Assembly (NCBI RefSeq): GCF_026967985.1
Contig: NZ_JAPVBJ010000006.1
Location: 1 to 64,000 of the forward strand
Source: Modestobacter sp. VKM Ac-2984
GTDB taxonomy: Bacteria > Actinomycetota > Actinomycetes > Mycobacteriales > Geodermatophilaceae
DNA: 64,000 nucleotides
Reading direction: 5' to 3'
The translations under genes were made by a program, and so were the position numbers. Position 1 is the first letter of the stretch. Each line of letters starts with the position of its first letter. This document shows positions 19,011 through 27,528 of this stretch, piece after piece. The notes under the pieces were generated by a model, which was given only the letters and a program-made list of their open reading frames with translations, was not told the DNA's origin and made no database searches.

Positions 19011-19829
19011 TCAGACCCGGCTGGTGGCGTACTTGCGGCCGGCGAACGCGGCAGCGGCGAGGCCGGCCACGGTCAGGCCGACCAGCGGAGCCGGCATGCC
19101 CTCGTCAGCGGCCAGACCGGCCGAGCCACCGGGGACGCCGGACGGGGCCGAGGCCCCGGCCTGGACCGTCTGGGTGGCGAACGCGTAGCCGGCGTCAGCC
19201 GAACCCCACGCGTAGACGATGGTGTTGGCGCCCTCGGCCACGGTCAGGTCGGCCGGGCCGATCGCCACGGTGTCGGTCCCGGCGACGACCACGTCGGCGG
19301 ACACGTCACCCGCCGGCACGGTGACCGACTCCTCGTTCGGGTTGACCAGGCCGTCGATGATGACCTCGCCACCGGCCCGCACGTCGACCGCGGGCGCGTA
19401 GGCCACGTGGCGCACGGTGAGCCGGCCCTCGCCCGCGGGCACGGCCGAGGTGTCGTTGACGTACGGCGTGAGGGCGGGCTCGCCGGCCTCGGTCAGGTGG
19501 GCGGCCACCGTGGCGTTGGCGCCCGCCGGGACGGCGACGTCCATCGCCTGCAGCAGCGGGTCGCCGGACGCGTCCTCGGCGTCGGCCGGGTAGAGCGCCA
19601 GGTCGTACTCGCCGCCGGGCAGCGTGAGCGGGCCGGCCAGGGTGCCGGGCTGGAAGTCGTCGATCAGCAGCTCGCCGTTGGCGTAGACGTCGACCGGGGT
19701 CTCCGGGATGGCGTGCAGGACCGACAGGGTCGCGGTGTGCGTGTCGGCCAGCGCGGGCGTGGCCGCGAAGAGCAGGGCGAACGCGCCGGTGGCGCCGGCG
19801 GTCAGGGCGATCGGGCGGGTCTTGTTCAC
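19011..19829 (-). CDS. DUF4397 sortase-substrate-like protein, copy B
   Basis: This is the paralogue of the gene at 17944: 272 residues, the same signal peptide (MNKTRPIALTAGATGAFALL), the same DUF4397 domain and an identical sorting-like C-terminus (MPAPL, helix, RKYATSRV). Differences cluster between residues about 55 and 120 (for example YPADAEDASGDPLLQAMDV against YPAGADPESAEVAISLDDV). The GTG at 19829 and its leader, including AAGGA, are also duplicated. The sortase that should follow is only a remnant, so this protein would depend on the sortase further downstream. Confidence 0.87.
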   Translation of the reverse strand: MNKTRPIALTAGATGAFALLFAATPALADTHTATLSVLHAIPETPVDVYANGELLIDDFQPGTLAGPLTLPGGEYDLALYPADAEDASGDPLLQAMDVAVPAGANATVAAHLTEAGEPALTPYVNDTSAVPAGEGRLTVRHVAYAPAVDVRAGGEVIIDGLVNPNEESVTVPAGDVSADVVVAGTDTVAIGPADLTVAEGANTIVYAWGSADAGYAFATQTVQAGASAPSGVPGGSAGLAADEGMPAPLVGLTVAGLAAAAFAGRKYATSRV

Positions 19830-19908
19830 GGTGACGTTCCTTCCGTTGGGGTGGACTGTCATCTCGTACTTCCCGCCCACCCCCGGTCCTGGATGCAGCC
19901 GGCCCGGA

Positions 19909-21051
19909 TCAGCGGGCCAGGGCAGTGGCCAGCAGGTCCAGCTGCTCGACGGTGGCGTCCAGGTGGGGGGAGACCCGGAGCACCGGGCCGGTGAGCTCAC
20001 GGGGGGCCCGTTCCCGGCCGGCCGCCGTCGTCAGCACGCCGTGCTCGGTGCGCAGCCGGGCGGCCACCTGCCGGACGTCGACGTCCGGCGGCGGACGCAG
20101 CGTGGTGATCGCGGTCGGCTCGTCCAGCGGCTCGGCCACCTGCCACCCACCCCGGCCGTCGAGCCGCTCCCGGGTGGCGCGGCCCAGCGCGGTCAGCCGC
20201 TCGCGGGCCCGGTGCGGGCCGGCGGCCAGGTGCTCGCCCAGGGCCACCACCAGACCGACCCGGCCGGCCACGTGCGCGTCGTGCGACTCGTACCAGCGGG
20301 CGTGGTCGACCCCGGTGCGGTCCTCGTCGTGCAGCTCCGGGCCCACGAGCGGGGAGAGCAGCGCGCTGACCGCCGGGCGCAGGACGAGGAAGCCGACGCC
20401 ACGCGGCCCGGCGAGCCACTTGCGCGAGGTGCCGTAGGCCGCGTCGGCACCCAGGTCGCAGTCGACGTGGCCGAGGGCCTGCGCCACGTCCAGCACCAGG
20501 GGGACGCCGGCGGCCCGGCACAGTGCGGCGACCTCCCGCCCGGGCTGGACGACGCCGCGGTGGCTGGCCACCAGGGTGACGTGCACGAACGCCGGCGGGT
20601 CGTCGCGCAGCGCCCGTTCGACGCCGGCCAGGTCGGCCCGGCCCACGGCGTCGGCGGGCAGCACCACCGGCGTCAGCCCGGCGGCGGTGAACGCGGCGAT
20701 GTTCTGCCAGTACTCCCCGGGCAGCACGCCGACCCGGGCGCCCGGCGCCAGCCGCCAGCGGGAGACCAGCGTGCGCACCGCCGCCGACGCGCTCTCGGTG
20801 AAGGCCACGTCGGCGGCGGCCATCCCGACCAGCCCGGCCAGCACCGAGCGGCCCTGCTGCAGCAACCCCTCGGCCGCCTGCTCGGCGACGTAGCCGCCGA
20901 GCTCGGCCTCGTGCCGGGCGTGCCGGGCGACGGCGTCGAGCACCGCGGTGCTCTGCCGGCTGCAGGCGGCGTGGTCCACGTGCACGGCAGCCGCCCGCGG
21001 GCGGGCGGCGCGCCAGGCCTCGCCGAGGTCGTCGTGCGGGAGCCGGCTCAC
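19909..21051 (-). CDS. egtE: ergothioneine biosynthesis PLP lyase EgtE
   Basis: This 380-residue PLP-dependent enzyme of aminotransferase class V has the Schiff-base lysine in GTSRKWLAGPRGVGFLVL and an upstream aspartate in VPLVLDVAQALGHVD. EgtE cleaves the sulfoxide made by EgtB and EgtC to give ergothioneine. It is the last gene of a five-gene operon in the order A-B-C-D-E. The GTG at 21051 lies 7 bases after the egtD stop and fits the family N-terminus (SRLPHDDLGEAWRAARP) better than a longer frame to 21102. Confidence 0.93.
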   Translation of the reverse strand: MSRLPHDDLGEAWRAARPRAAAVHVDHAACSRQSTAVLDAVARHARHEAELGGYVAEQAAEGLLQQGRSVLAGLVGMAAADVAFTESASAAVRTLVSRWRLAPGARVGVLPGEYWQNIAAFTAAGLTPVVLPADAVGRADLAGVERALRDDPPAFVHVTLVASHRGVVQPGREVAALCRAAGVPLVLDVAQALGHVDCDLGADAAYGTSRKWLAGPRGVGFLVLRPAVSALLSPLVGPELHDEDRTGVDHARWYESHDAHVAGRVGLVVALGEHLAAGPHRARERLTALGRATRERLDGRGGWQVAEPLDEPTAITTLRPPPDVDVRQVAARLRTEHGVLTTAAGRERAPRELTGPVLRVSPHLDATVEQLDLLATALAR

Positions 21052-21058
21052 CGTCGGG

Positions 21059-22027
21059 TCACGCCCGCACCGACAGGGACAGCGCGACGTCACCGGCGGC
21101 ATCGGTCCACCAGTGGGTCATCCGCAGGCCGGCGGCGGCCAGCTCCTGCTCGACCCGGGCGCGGCGGAACTTGCTCGACACCTCGGTGCGCACCTCCTCC
21201 CCGGCGGCGAAGGGCACCGTCAGCCCGATCGCGGCCAGCTCCACGACCTGGTCCCGGGTCGACCGCAGCCGCATCTCGATCCGCTCCTCCTCGGGGTCCC
21301 ACACCGCGACGTGCTCGAAGGCGGCCGGGTCGGCGTCGCCCTTCAGCTCCCGGTTCAGCACCGCGAGGACGTTCTTGTTGAACGCCGCGGTCACCCCGGC
21401 GGCGTCGTCGTAGGCGCGCACCAGCCGGGCGGGGTCCTTGACCAGGTCGGTGCCGAGCAGGAACGAGTCCCCGGGCCGCAGGGTCGCCGCGAGGGAGGAC
21501 AGGAAGGCCGCCCGCGCGTCGGGCTCCAGGTTGCCGATCGTGGAGCCCAGGAAGGCGACCAGCCGGCGACCCTCCTGCGGCAGCTCGCCGAGGTGCACGG
21601 TGAAGTCGGCGACCACCGCGTCGACCGCCGTCCCCGGGTAGGCCGCGGTGATCTGGGCGCCGGCGGCCCGCAGCACCGTGGGGTCGACGTCGACGGGCAC
21701 GAACCGGCGGAGCGTGCCCGCCTCGGTCAGTGCGGTGAGCAGCAGCCGGGTCTTCTCCGAGGTCCCGCTGCCCAGCTCCACCAGCGTGTCCGCACCGGTG
21801 GCCGCGGCGACGTCCGCGGCCCGTTCGGCCAGCAGGGCCCGCTCCGCGCGGGTCGGGTAGTACTCCGGCAGCCGGGTGATCTCGTCGAACAGCTCGCTGC
21901 CGCGCTCGTCGTAGAACCAGCGGGGCGGCAGGGTCTTCGTCGGTCCCGTCAGGCCGGCGCGCGCGTCGGCGGCGAGCGCGGCGCCGGGGTCGACCGTGCC
22001 GAGGTGGTCGGTGAGCGTGAACGTCAT
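21059..22027 (-). CDS. egtD: histidine N-alpha-methyltransferase EgtD
   Basis: This 322-residue SAM-dependent enzyme makes hercynine from histidine. Family markers are [28 protein letters not shown] in the N-terminal part, the SAM motif [23 protein letters not shown] and [11 protein letters not shown], and the SSKF segment with WWTD near the end. The ATG overlaps the egtC stop in an ATGA. The enzyme acts in the cytoplasm and gives the committed step of ergothioneine synthesis. Its place between egtC and egtE is the usual actinobacterial order. Confidence 0.97.
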   Translation of the reverse strand: MTFTLTDHLGTVDPGAALAADARAGLTGPTKTLPPRWFYDERGSELFDEITRLPEYYPTRAERALLAERAADVAAATGADTLVELGSGTSEKTRLLLTALTEAGTLRRFVPVDVDPTVLRAAGAQITAAYPGTAVDAVVADFTVHLGELPQEGRRLVAFLGSTIGNLEPDARAAFLSSLAATLRPGDSFLLGTDLVKDPARLVRAYDDAAGVTAAFNKNVLAVLNRELKGDADPAAFEHVAVWDPEEERIEMRLRSTRDQVVELAAIGLTVPFAAGEEVRTEVSSKFRRARVEQELAAAGLRMTHWWTDAAGDVALSLSVRA

Positions 22028-22728
22028 GCGGGCTCCGATGCATCGAGGGAGGTCTGGGTCAGGCCGTCGGGGGTGACCTCGACGAGCGTGCGGTCGGGGA
22101 CGTCGGCCCAGCGCGGGTCGTCGTCCCACGGTTCGCTGGCCAGCGCCGTCCCCTCGTCGGTGACCAGCACCGAGAGGGTGTCCCCCCAGGTGGTGGCCAG
22201 CAGCCGGGTGCCGTCGGCGGCCAGCAGGTTCAGCCGTGCGGCCGGGTCGGCGGCGCCCACCTCCCGGACGGTGGCGCCGAGGCGCTCCAGCCCGCGGGAG
22301 AAGACCAGCGCGGCCAGCAGTGCGCTGTCGACCACCGACTCGGCGTCCCGGGCCGGGGGCAGCACCGCCCGGTCGACCCGGCCGTTGTGCGAGAGCAGCC
22401 AGCGGCCGTCGGTGAACGGGGCGGCTGCCGCCTCCTCGATGGGCATCCCCACGGTCGCCGAGCGGACGGCCGCGAGCACGCAGCGGGCCGAGACCGCGGG
22501 GGCGACCGAGGCGAAGGAGCCTGACCCCCACAGCGGCCGCTCCGACCGCCAGCGGGCCGGCTCCGGGCGGCCGTCGGCCCAGAAGCCCACCCCCCAGCCG
22601 TCGGCGTTCACCGTGCCGTAGCGCTGCCGGCGGGGCGCGTAGGACTGCACCAGCAGGGACGACGGCGGGTCGAGCACCAGGGCCGCCAACGTCCGCGGTT
22701 GGCCGAGCCAGGCGAGGTGCCGGCACAT
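22024..22728 (-). CDS. egtC: gamma-glutamyl hercynylcysteine sulfoxide hydrolase EgtC
   Basis: This 234-residue class II glutamine amidotransferase-like (Ntn) hydrolase begins MCRHLAWLG. The second-residue cysteine is the nucleophile after methionine removal, which fixes the start at 22728. The [10 protein letters not shown] and LLSHNGRV motifs line the active site. EgtC removes the gamma-glutamyl group from the EgtB product. Thirteen bases separate it from the egtB stop and its own stop overlaps egtD, so the operon is tightly coupled. Confidence 0.95.
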   Translation of the reverse strand: MCRHLAWLGQPRTLAALVLDPPSSLLVQSYAPRRQRYGTVNADGWGVGFWADGRPEPARWRSERPLWGSGSFASVAPAVSARCVLAAVRSATVGMPIEEAAAAPFTDGRWLLSHNGRVDRAVLPPARDAESVVDSALLAALVFSRGLERLGATVREVGAADPAARLNLLAADGTRLLATTWGDTLSVLVTDEGTALASEPWDDDPRWADVPDRTLVEVTPDGLTQTSLDASEPA

Positions 22729-22741
22729 CAGACGGCCGCGG

Positions 22742-24019
22742 TCACGCGTCGAGGGCGAGTCGGATGCCGCTGAAGACCTGCCGGCGCACCGGGTGGTCCC
22801 AGTTGCGGAAGCTCGGCCGCAATACCGAGGCGCCCACCGCCCAGGAGCCGCCGCGCAGCACCTTGTAGTCACCGCCGAAGAAGGGGGCGGAGTAGTCGGC
22901 GTAGAGCATCGGGGTGAAGCCCGGCCACGGTCGGAGGTCCGAGGAGGTCCACTCCCACACGTCCCCCATCAGCTGCTCCACTCCGAGCGCGGACGCGCCG
23001 GCGGGGTAGGCGCCCACGGGGGCGGGCCGCAGCGCCGAGCCACCGAGGTTGGCCAGCTCCGGCGTCGGGTCGGCCTGACCCCACGGGAACCGCCGCCGGC
23101 CGCCGGTGTCCGGGTCCCAGGTCGCCGCCTTCTCCCACTCCTCCTCGGTCGGCAGCCGGCCACCGGCCCAGGCGGCGTACGCCTCGGCCTCGAAGAAGGT
23201 GACGTGCTGGACCGGTTCGTCACCCGGCAGCTCCTCGACCAGGCCGAACCGGGTCCGGGTGCCCTCCGGCCCCCAGAACTGTGGTGCGGTGAGGCCGGCG
23301 TCGCAGCGGTGCTGCCAGCCGCGCGCGGACCACCAGCGCGGGTCGGTGTAGCCGCCGTCGGCGACGAACGCGGCGTACTCGGCGTTGGTGACCGGCACCC
23401 GCCCGATCCGGAACGCCGGGACGTCGACGACGTGCGCCGGTCGCTCGTTGTCCAGCGAGAACGGCTCGTCGGTGCCGTCGACACCGAGCCGGAACGGGCC
23501 GCCGGGGACCAGCACCGTCGTGCCGGCCACCCCGGACCGGCCGAGCGGCAGCGGGGAACCGGTGCCCAGCAGCGGCGGGCCGGCCCGCAGCTGCAGGGTC
23601 TGCAGCATCGTCTCGTCGTGCTGCTGCTCGTGGCTGACCACCATGGCGACCTCGAACGGGTCGTCGTCCGGCCCGGACCGGTCGAGCCGGTCCAGCACCC
23701 GGCCCCGCACCTCGGCGCAGAACGCCCGGGCCTCCACCGGCGGCAGCAGCGGCAGCCGGACGCGCGCGGCCCGGGGGTGGGTGAAGGCGTCGTACAGCTG
23801 CTCGACGTCCGGTGGCAGCACGCCGGTGCACCGGGCGTCGCCGCCGCGCAGCAGCCACAGGTCCTCCTGTTGGCCGACGTGGGCCAGGTCCCAGACCAGC
23901 GGGCTCATCAGCGGCGAGTGCTGGCGCAGCAGCTCGGGCTCGTCGTGTTCGGTGAGCAGCAGGGTGCGGTCGCGGGCGTCGGCGAGATCCCGGGCGAGGG
24001 TCTCCCTCAGGTCGGTCAT
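22742..24019 (-). CDS. egtB: hercynine sulfoxide synthase EgtB
   Basis: The non-haem iron enzyme, 425 residues, joins hercynine to gamma-glutamylcysteine with O2. The N-terminal DinB-like domain gives the iron histidines in [11 protein letters not shown] and [12 protein letters not shown]. The C-terminal FGE-sulfatase domain (from about residue 190) has [50 protein letters not shown] and VLRGGSWAV. The ATG overlaps the egtA stop in an ATGA. The predicted partner thiol matches the presence of egtA in the operon. Confidence 0.97.
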   Translation of the reverse strand: MTDLRETLARDLADARDRTLLLTEHDEPELLRQHSPLMSPLVWDLAHVGQQEDLWLLRGGDARCTGVLPPDVEQLYDAFTHPRAARVRLPLLPPVEARAFCAEVRGRVLDRLDRSGPDDDPFEVAMVVSHEQQHDETMLQTLQLRAGPPLLGTGSPLPLGRSGVAGTTVLVPGGPFRLGVDGTDEPFSLDNERPAHVVDVPAFRIGRVPVTNAEYAAFVADGGYTDPRWWSARGWQHRCDAGLTAPQFWGPEGTRTRFGLVEELPGDEPVQHVTFFEAEAYAAWAGGRLPTEEEWEKAATWDPDTGGRRRFPWGQADPTPELANLGGSALRPAPVGAYPAGASALGVEQLMGDVWEWTSSDLRPWPGFTPMLYADYSAPFFGGDYKVLRGGSWAVGASVLRPSFRNWDHPVRRQVFSGIRLALDA

Positions 24020-25290
24020 GTCCCCTCCTCGGTGTCGTGGGCGGCGGCCAGCAGCGCGGCTGCCGGGCCGTCGGTCCGGGCGGTGTGCAGCAGTGCGTCG
24101 CCGGGGCTTGCCCGGCGCCCGACCAGTTCGACCAGGGCCTCGACCTGCGCCCGCAGGCCCGCCGGCGCCCGGTCGGCAGCGACCTCCAGGCAGGTGACGG
24201 CCGCGGTGTGCAGCTCCCGGTCGGCGAGCCCGGCCCGGGCGGCCGGTTCCCAGCGGTCGGCGACCGGCTCGACCGCCGCGGCGGCGGTGTCGGCGGCCAC
24301 CGGGTCGTCGAGCAGGGTGCCGGCCACGGCCGCGAGCGCCGGCCACCACGGTTCAGGGGCGGCGTCGAGGTAGCGCAGCTCCAGGTAGCCGCGCAGCCGG
24401 ACCGGGGGGAAGAGCGTGGTCAGGTGGTAGTCGAGGTCGGCCACCGTCGGCCGCCGGTCGGTCGGTCCGGCCCCGCGGACCCACTCGTCGAACGACGTCC
24501 GACCGCGCACCGGGACGGCGTCGCCCGCCGGGCCGCGGACCAGCATCACCGGGGCTGCCATCGCGAAGGCGGCCCATTCGTCGGCCGGGTCGGCTCCACC
24601 GGGCAGGGGGCCGCAGCGACCGGGGTCGAGCTGGGCCCAGATCCGCTGCCGACCGGAGCGCCACCCGGTCTCCGCGCCGGCCAGGAGCGGGGAGCAGGCG
24701 GAGACCGCCACGAGCACCGGGCCCAGCGCGGTGGCCAGCCGGACCCGTGCCGCCCAGTCCGCAGGCGCCCCGGCCTCCAGGTTGACCTGCAGCGCGGCGG
24801 TGCAGGTCATCATCGCGACGCCGGCGGCCCGGTGGCCCGCCGCCCGGAAGTGCTCCTCCATGGCCACGTACCGGGGGCCGGGGTTCACCCGGTGCGCGGG
24901 CCGGCAGGGGTCCGTGCCGATCGGGGCCAGCCCCAGGCCCCCCGCGCCCAGTCGGCTCCGGACGGCCGCGAGGTCTGCTCGCAGGGCGGTGACCGCGGCG
25001 GTGACGTCGGCGGCCGGCGGGCCGGACAGCTCGACCTGGCCGCCGGGCTCCAGGGTGACCCGGCTGCCGCCGTCCAGCGGGGGCAGCGTCGCGACGGCCG
25101 CGGTGACCCGGTGCCACGGCACCCGGGTGCCGGGGGAAGCCAGGTCGACCAGGTGGGCCTCGAGCTCCAGCCCGATCGGCCCGGTCGTCGCCGGGCGCAG
25201 CGCACGGGCGGCGACGTGCTCCCGGGCGGCGTCCAGGTCGGGCAGGACGTCGTCGGTGGGATGGTCGGCGAGTGCTGTGGACGTGGTCAT
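24016..25290 (-). CDS. egtA: glutamate-cysteine ligase EgtA
   Basis: This 424-residue enzyme of the actinobacterial glutamate-cysteine ligase type makes gamma-glutamylcysteine for EgtB. Visible motifs are [57 protein letters not shown] and [17 protein letters not shown]. It heads the egt operon at an ATG behind GAGGG. The 245 bases between it and the divergent kinase gene (25291-25535) hold the promoters of both; I could not pick out an operator there. Ergothioneine would buffer oxidative and desiccation stress. Confidence 0.94.
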   Translation of the reverse strand: MTTSTALADHPTDDVLPDLDAAREHVAARALRPATTGPIGLELEAHLVDLASPGTRVPWHRVTAAVATLPPLDGGSRVTLEPGGQVELSGPPAADVTAAVTALRADLAAVRSRLGAGGLGLAPIGTDPCRPAHRVNPGPRYVAMEEHFRAAGHRAAGVAMMTCTAALQVNLEAGAPADWAARVRLATALGPVLVAVSACSPLLAGAETGWRSGRQRIWAQLDPGRCGPLPGGADPADEWAAFAMAAPVMLVRGPAGDAVPVRGRTSFDEWVRGAGPTDRRPTVADLDYHLTTLFPPVRLRGYLELRYLDAAPEPWWPALAAVAGTLLDDPVAADTAAAAVEPVADRWEPAARAGLADRELHTAAVTCLEVAADRAPAGLRAQVEALVELVGRRASPGDALLHTARTDGPAAALLAAAHDTEEGT

Positions 25291-25535
25291 GTCGCCCCCT
25301 CCAGGTCCGGACCGGTCGAGTCGACCGCGGGTCGGTGCGGGGGCGGCGTGCCGTGCGGCGGCCGTCCTCGCTGACCATCTTCCACGGATGTGGCCGCGCG
25401 GCAACCCGCTCCTCCGGCGTCCTCGGCAGCTCCCGGCCGGCGGTACGCCTAGGTGGGCCGTGAGCGGGTAGGGACGCCCTGGACACGGCTGCCAGGACGG
25501 CGGCTCCGCGACGGGCAGGACGGGGATCAGCACGC

Positions 25536-26510
25536 ATGGACGGGGCAGCCGGGTCCGGCAGACACCGGGCGCTGATCGGCGCCTCGGACGCCGAGTTGGT
25601 CGACGGCACCGTCGCCTTCGTCTGCGCCGGGCTGGACGCCGGGCAGCCCGTGGTGGTCGCCTGCAGCGACCGCACCGCCCAGGTCCTGCAGCACGCGCTC
25701 AGTGACCGGCCGCAGGTGACCTGGATCCCGTGGTCCGACGTGTACGGCAACGGCCCGGCCGCGGCGATCACCGCCGTCCGCCGTCTCGGGGAGCGCCACC
25801 GGGTGGCGGCCAGCCCGGTGGTCCGCGTCGTCCTCGAGCCCGTGCCCGGCTCCGACCACGACACCTGGCGGGAGTGGCAGCGGTACGACGCCGTCCTGGA
25901 CCACCAGCTCGCCGAGGCGCAACGCACCGGTGACGACCCGCTGATGGTGCTCTGCCTGTGCGACACCCGGCGGATGCCGGGGCCCCTGGTCGACGCCGCC
26001 CGGGCCACCCACCCGGTGCTCCAGGTCGACGGACGGGAGCAGGTGAACCCCGACCACGTCGACCCCGGGGAGTACCTGGCCTCGCTGCCGGTCCCGCCCG
26101 AGCCGCTGGAGTCGACCGAGCCGCTGGTGCACGCGGACTCGGTGCGCGACCTGCGCGGGCTGCGCCGTGACCTCGCCACCCGGGCTGCCGACGCCCGGTT
26201 GCCGACCGGTTCCGAGCCCGCGCTGGAGGACTTCCTCCTCGCCGTCGACGAGATGACCACGAACGCGCTGCGCCACGGCCGGCCACCGGTCGACCTGCGG
26301 CTGTGGGCCGGCGAGGACCGGCTGGTCTGCACGGTGACCGACCACGGCGCCGGGCTGCAGGACCCGTTCATCGGCTACGGCCCGGCCCATGGCGATGACC
26401 TGTCGCTGGGCGGCATGGGGCTGTGGCTGGCCCGCCAGCTGTGCGACCACGTCGACATCACCGAGGCCGGTGACGGCGTGCAGGTCCGGCTCACCACCGT
26501 CCTGCGCTGA
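25536..26510 (+). CDS. MEDS-domain sensor with RsbW-like ATPase
   Basis: The 324-residue soluble protein has an N-terminal MEDS sensor domain (HRALIGASDAELVDGTVAFVCAGLDAGQPVVVAC, residues about 10-180). A HATPase_c domain of the anti-sigma kinase kind follows (about 195-324), with an N-box in VDEMTTNALRHG, G1 in DHGAGL and a G2-type GGMGLWLARQLCD. Such fusions are common in actinobacteria and are thought to phosphorylate anti-sigma antagonists in response to an unknown ligand. No partner STAS or sigma gene is adjacent. It starts three likely co-transcribed genes. Confidence 0.86.
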   Translation: MDGAAGSGRHRALIGASDAELVDGTVAFVCAGLDAGQPVVVACSDRTAQVLQHALSDRPQVTWIPWSDVYGNGPAAAITAVRRLGERHRVAASPVVRVVLEPVPGSDHDTWREWQRYDAVLDHQLAEAQRTGDDPLMVLCLCDTRRMPGPLVDAARATHPVLQVDGREQVNPDHVDPGEYLASLPVPPEPLESTEPLVHADSVRDLRGLRRDLATRAADARLPTGSEPALEDFLLAVDEMTTNALRHGRPPVDLRLWAGEDRLVCTVTDHGAGLQDPFIGYGPAHGDDLSLGGMGLWLARQLCDHVDITEAGDGVQVRLTTVLR

Positions 26511-26511
26511 C

Positions 26512-27024
26512 GTGCCCGGGGAGCCCCGCGACCGGGACGACGCCGGTCGGGCGCGCAGCGGCCGACCGCGCGACGCGCTGGGCCGGCCGCTGCCCCACGG
26601 GTCACCGGGCGAGCCGCGCGCGCCGGAGGGGCTGATCCGCACGCCCGGCCAGACGTTGGCGGAGGCGCAGCAGCTGCTGGACGCCGGCCGCCCGTTCCAC
26701 GCCCACGAGGTGCTCGAGGACGCGTGGAAGACCGGTCCGGACGACGAGCGGGACCTGTGGCGGGGCCTGGCCCAGCTCGCCGTCGGCCTGACCCACGTGC
26801 TGCGCGGCAACCTGCCGGGTGCGGCCACCCTGCTGACCCGGGGCGCCCGCTCGCTGGGCACCGCCGGGCCGGCCGCCGCCCGGCACGGCGTGGACACCGC
26901 GGGGCTGGTCGCGTGGGGGGACCGGCTGGGCGAGGTCGCCGCGGCCGGTGCGCCCCCGGACCCGGCGCCGCCGCGGCTGACCCTTCCACCGAGGGGTGAC
27001 GAAGAGCACACTCGGCCCCGATGA
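26512..27024 (+). CDS. DUF309 family protein
   Basis: The 170-residue protein contains the DUF309 core: RPFHAHEVLEDAWKTGPDDERDLWRGLAQLAVGLTHVLRGNLPGA (residues about 60-105). The HExxE-like HAHEVLEDAW motif suggests a metal site, but no activity is established for the family. The first 40 residues are charged and low in complexity. The GTG start comes one base after the kinase stop, and the end overlaps the next gene in an ATGA. I infer co-expression, not function. Confidence 0.82.
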   Translation: MPGEPRDRDDAGRARSGRPRDALGRPLPHGSPGEPRAPEGLIRTPGQTLAEAQQLLDAGRPFHAHEVLEDAWKTGPDDERDLWRGLAQLAVGLTHVLRGNLPGAATLLTRGARSLGTAGPAAARHGVDTAGLVAWGDRLGEVAAAGAPPDPAPPRLTLPPRGDEEHTRPR

Positions 27025-27461
27025 GGAGCTACGAGGCGGCCACCCGCATCGACGCCGGGGCCGAACAGGTGTGGGCGGTGCTGGTCGACGTCGGCAGCTG
27101 GCGCGACTGGAACTCGGGGATCGACCGGGTGGAGGGCGCCGTGCGGCTCGGTGCCCCGCTGCTGCTGGTCGCCACCGGCACCCGGCGCCGGCCGTTGCGG
27201 GCCACGGTGACCGAGATCCGGCCGGCGGAGTCGATGCGCTGGCACAGCGGCCTGCCGCTGGACCTGTTCGTCGCCGAGCGCACCTTCCGGCTCGACCCGC
27301 AGGGCGACGGCAGCACCGCGTTCACCGTGCGCGAGGAGTACCGCGGCCCGCTGGCGCCGTTGATGATCCGCACCGTGCCCGACCTCAACCCGGCCTTCCG
27401 CCAGTTCGCGGTCGGGCTCAAGGCCCGGGCTGAGCAGCGGGCCGCCGAACTCCCGTCCTGA
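27021..27461 (+). CDS. SRPBCC (START-like) family protein
   Basis: This 146-residue protein has the helix-grip pattern of polyketide cyclase/dehydrase-like SRPBCC proteins: TRIDAGAEQVWAVLVDVGSWRDWNSGI at the start, GTRRRPLRATVTEIRP in the middle, and a long C-terminal helix (LNPAFRQFAVGLKARAEQR). The fold makes a hydrophobic ligand pocket. The ligand is unknown. Its ATG overlaps the DUF309 stop. It ends 67 bases before the malic enzyme, which has its own likely promoter. Confidence 0.83.
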   Translation: MRSYEAATRIDAGAEQVWAVLVDVGSWRDWNSGIDRVEGAVRLGAPLLLVATGTRRRPLRATVTEIRPAESMRWHSGLPLDLFVAERTFRLDPQGDGSTAFTVREEYRGPLAPLMIRTVPDLNPAFRQFAVGLKARAEQRAAELPS

Positions 27462-27516
27462 GTTCCGCATGGTGGGATGGATCGCCCGACAGGTGGAAAA
27501 ACGGGGTCCGTGGTGC

Positions 27517-27522
27517 CACGAT
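27517..27522 (+). promoter_or_regulatory. -10 box for a leaderless malic enzyme transcript
   Basis: CACGAT lies 6 bases before the GTG at 27529. Initiation 6-7 bases downstream of a -10 box would give a leaderless mRNA starting at the start codon. The same hexamer and spacing recur before the genes at 53773 and 55718. No Shine-Dalgarno sequence is present. Confidence 0.5.
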
Positions 27523-27528
27523 GGTCGA

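Noticed and set aside
22793-24373. A 526-codon plus-strand frame opposite egtB
   Set aside because: It overlaps the well-supported egtB gene and the start of egtA, with no domain of its own.
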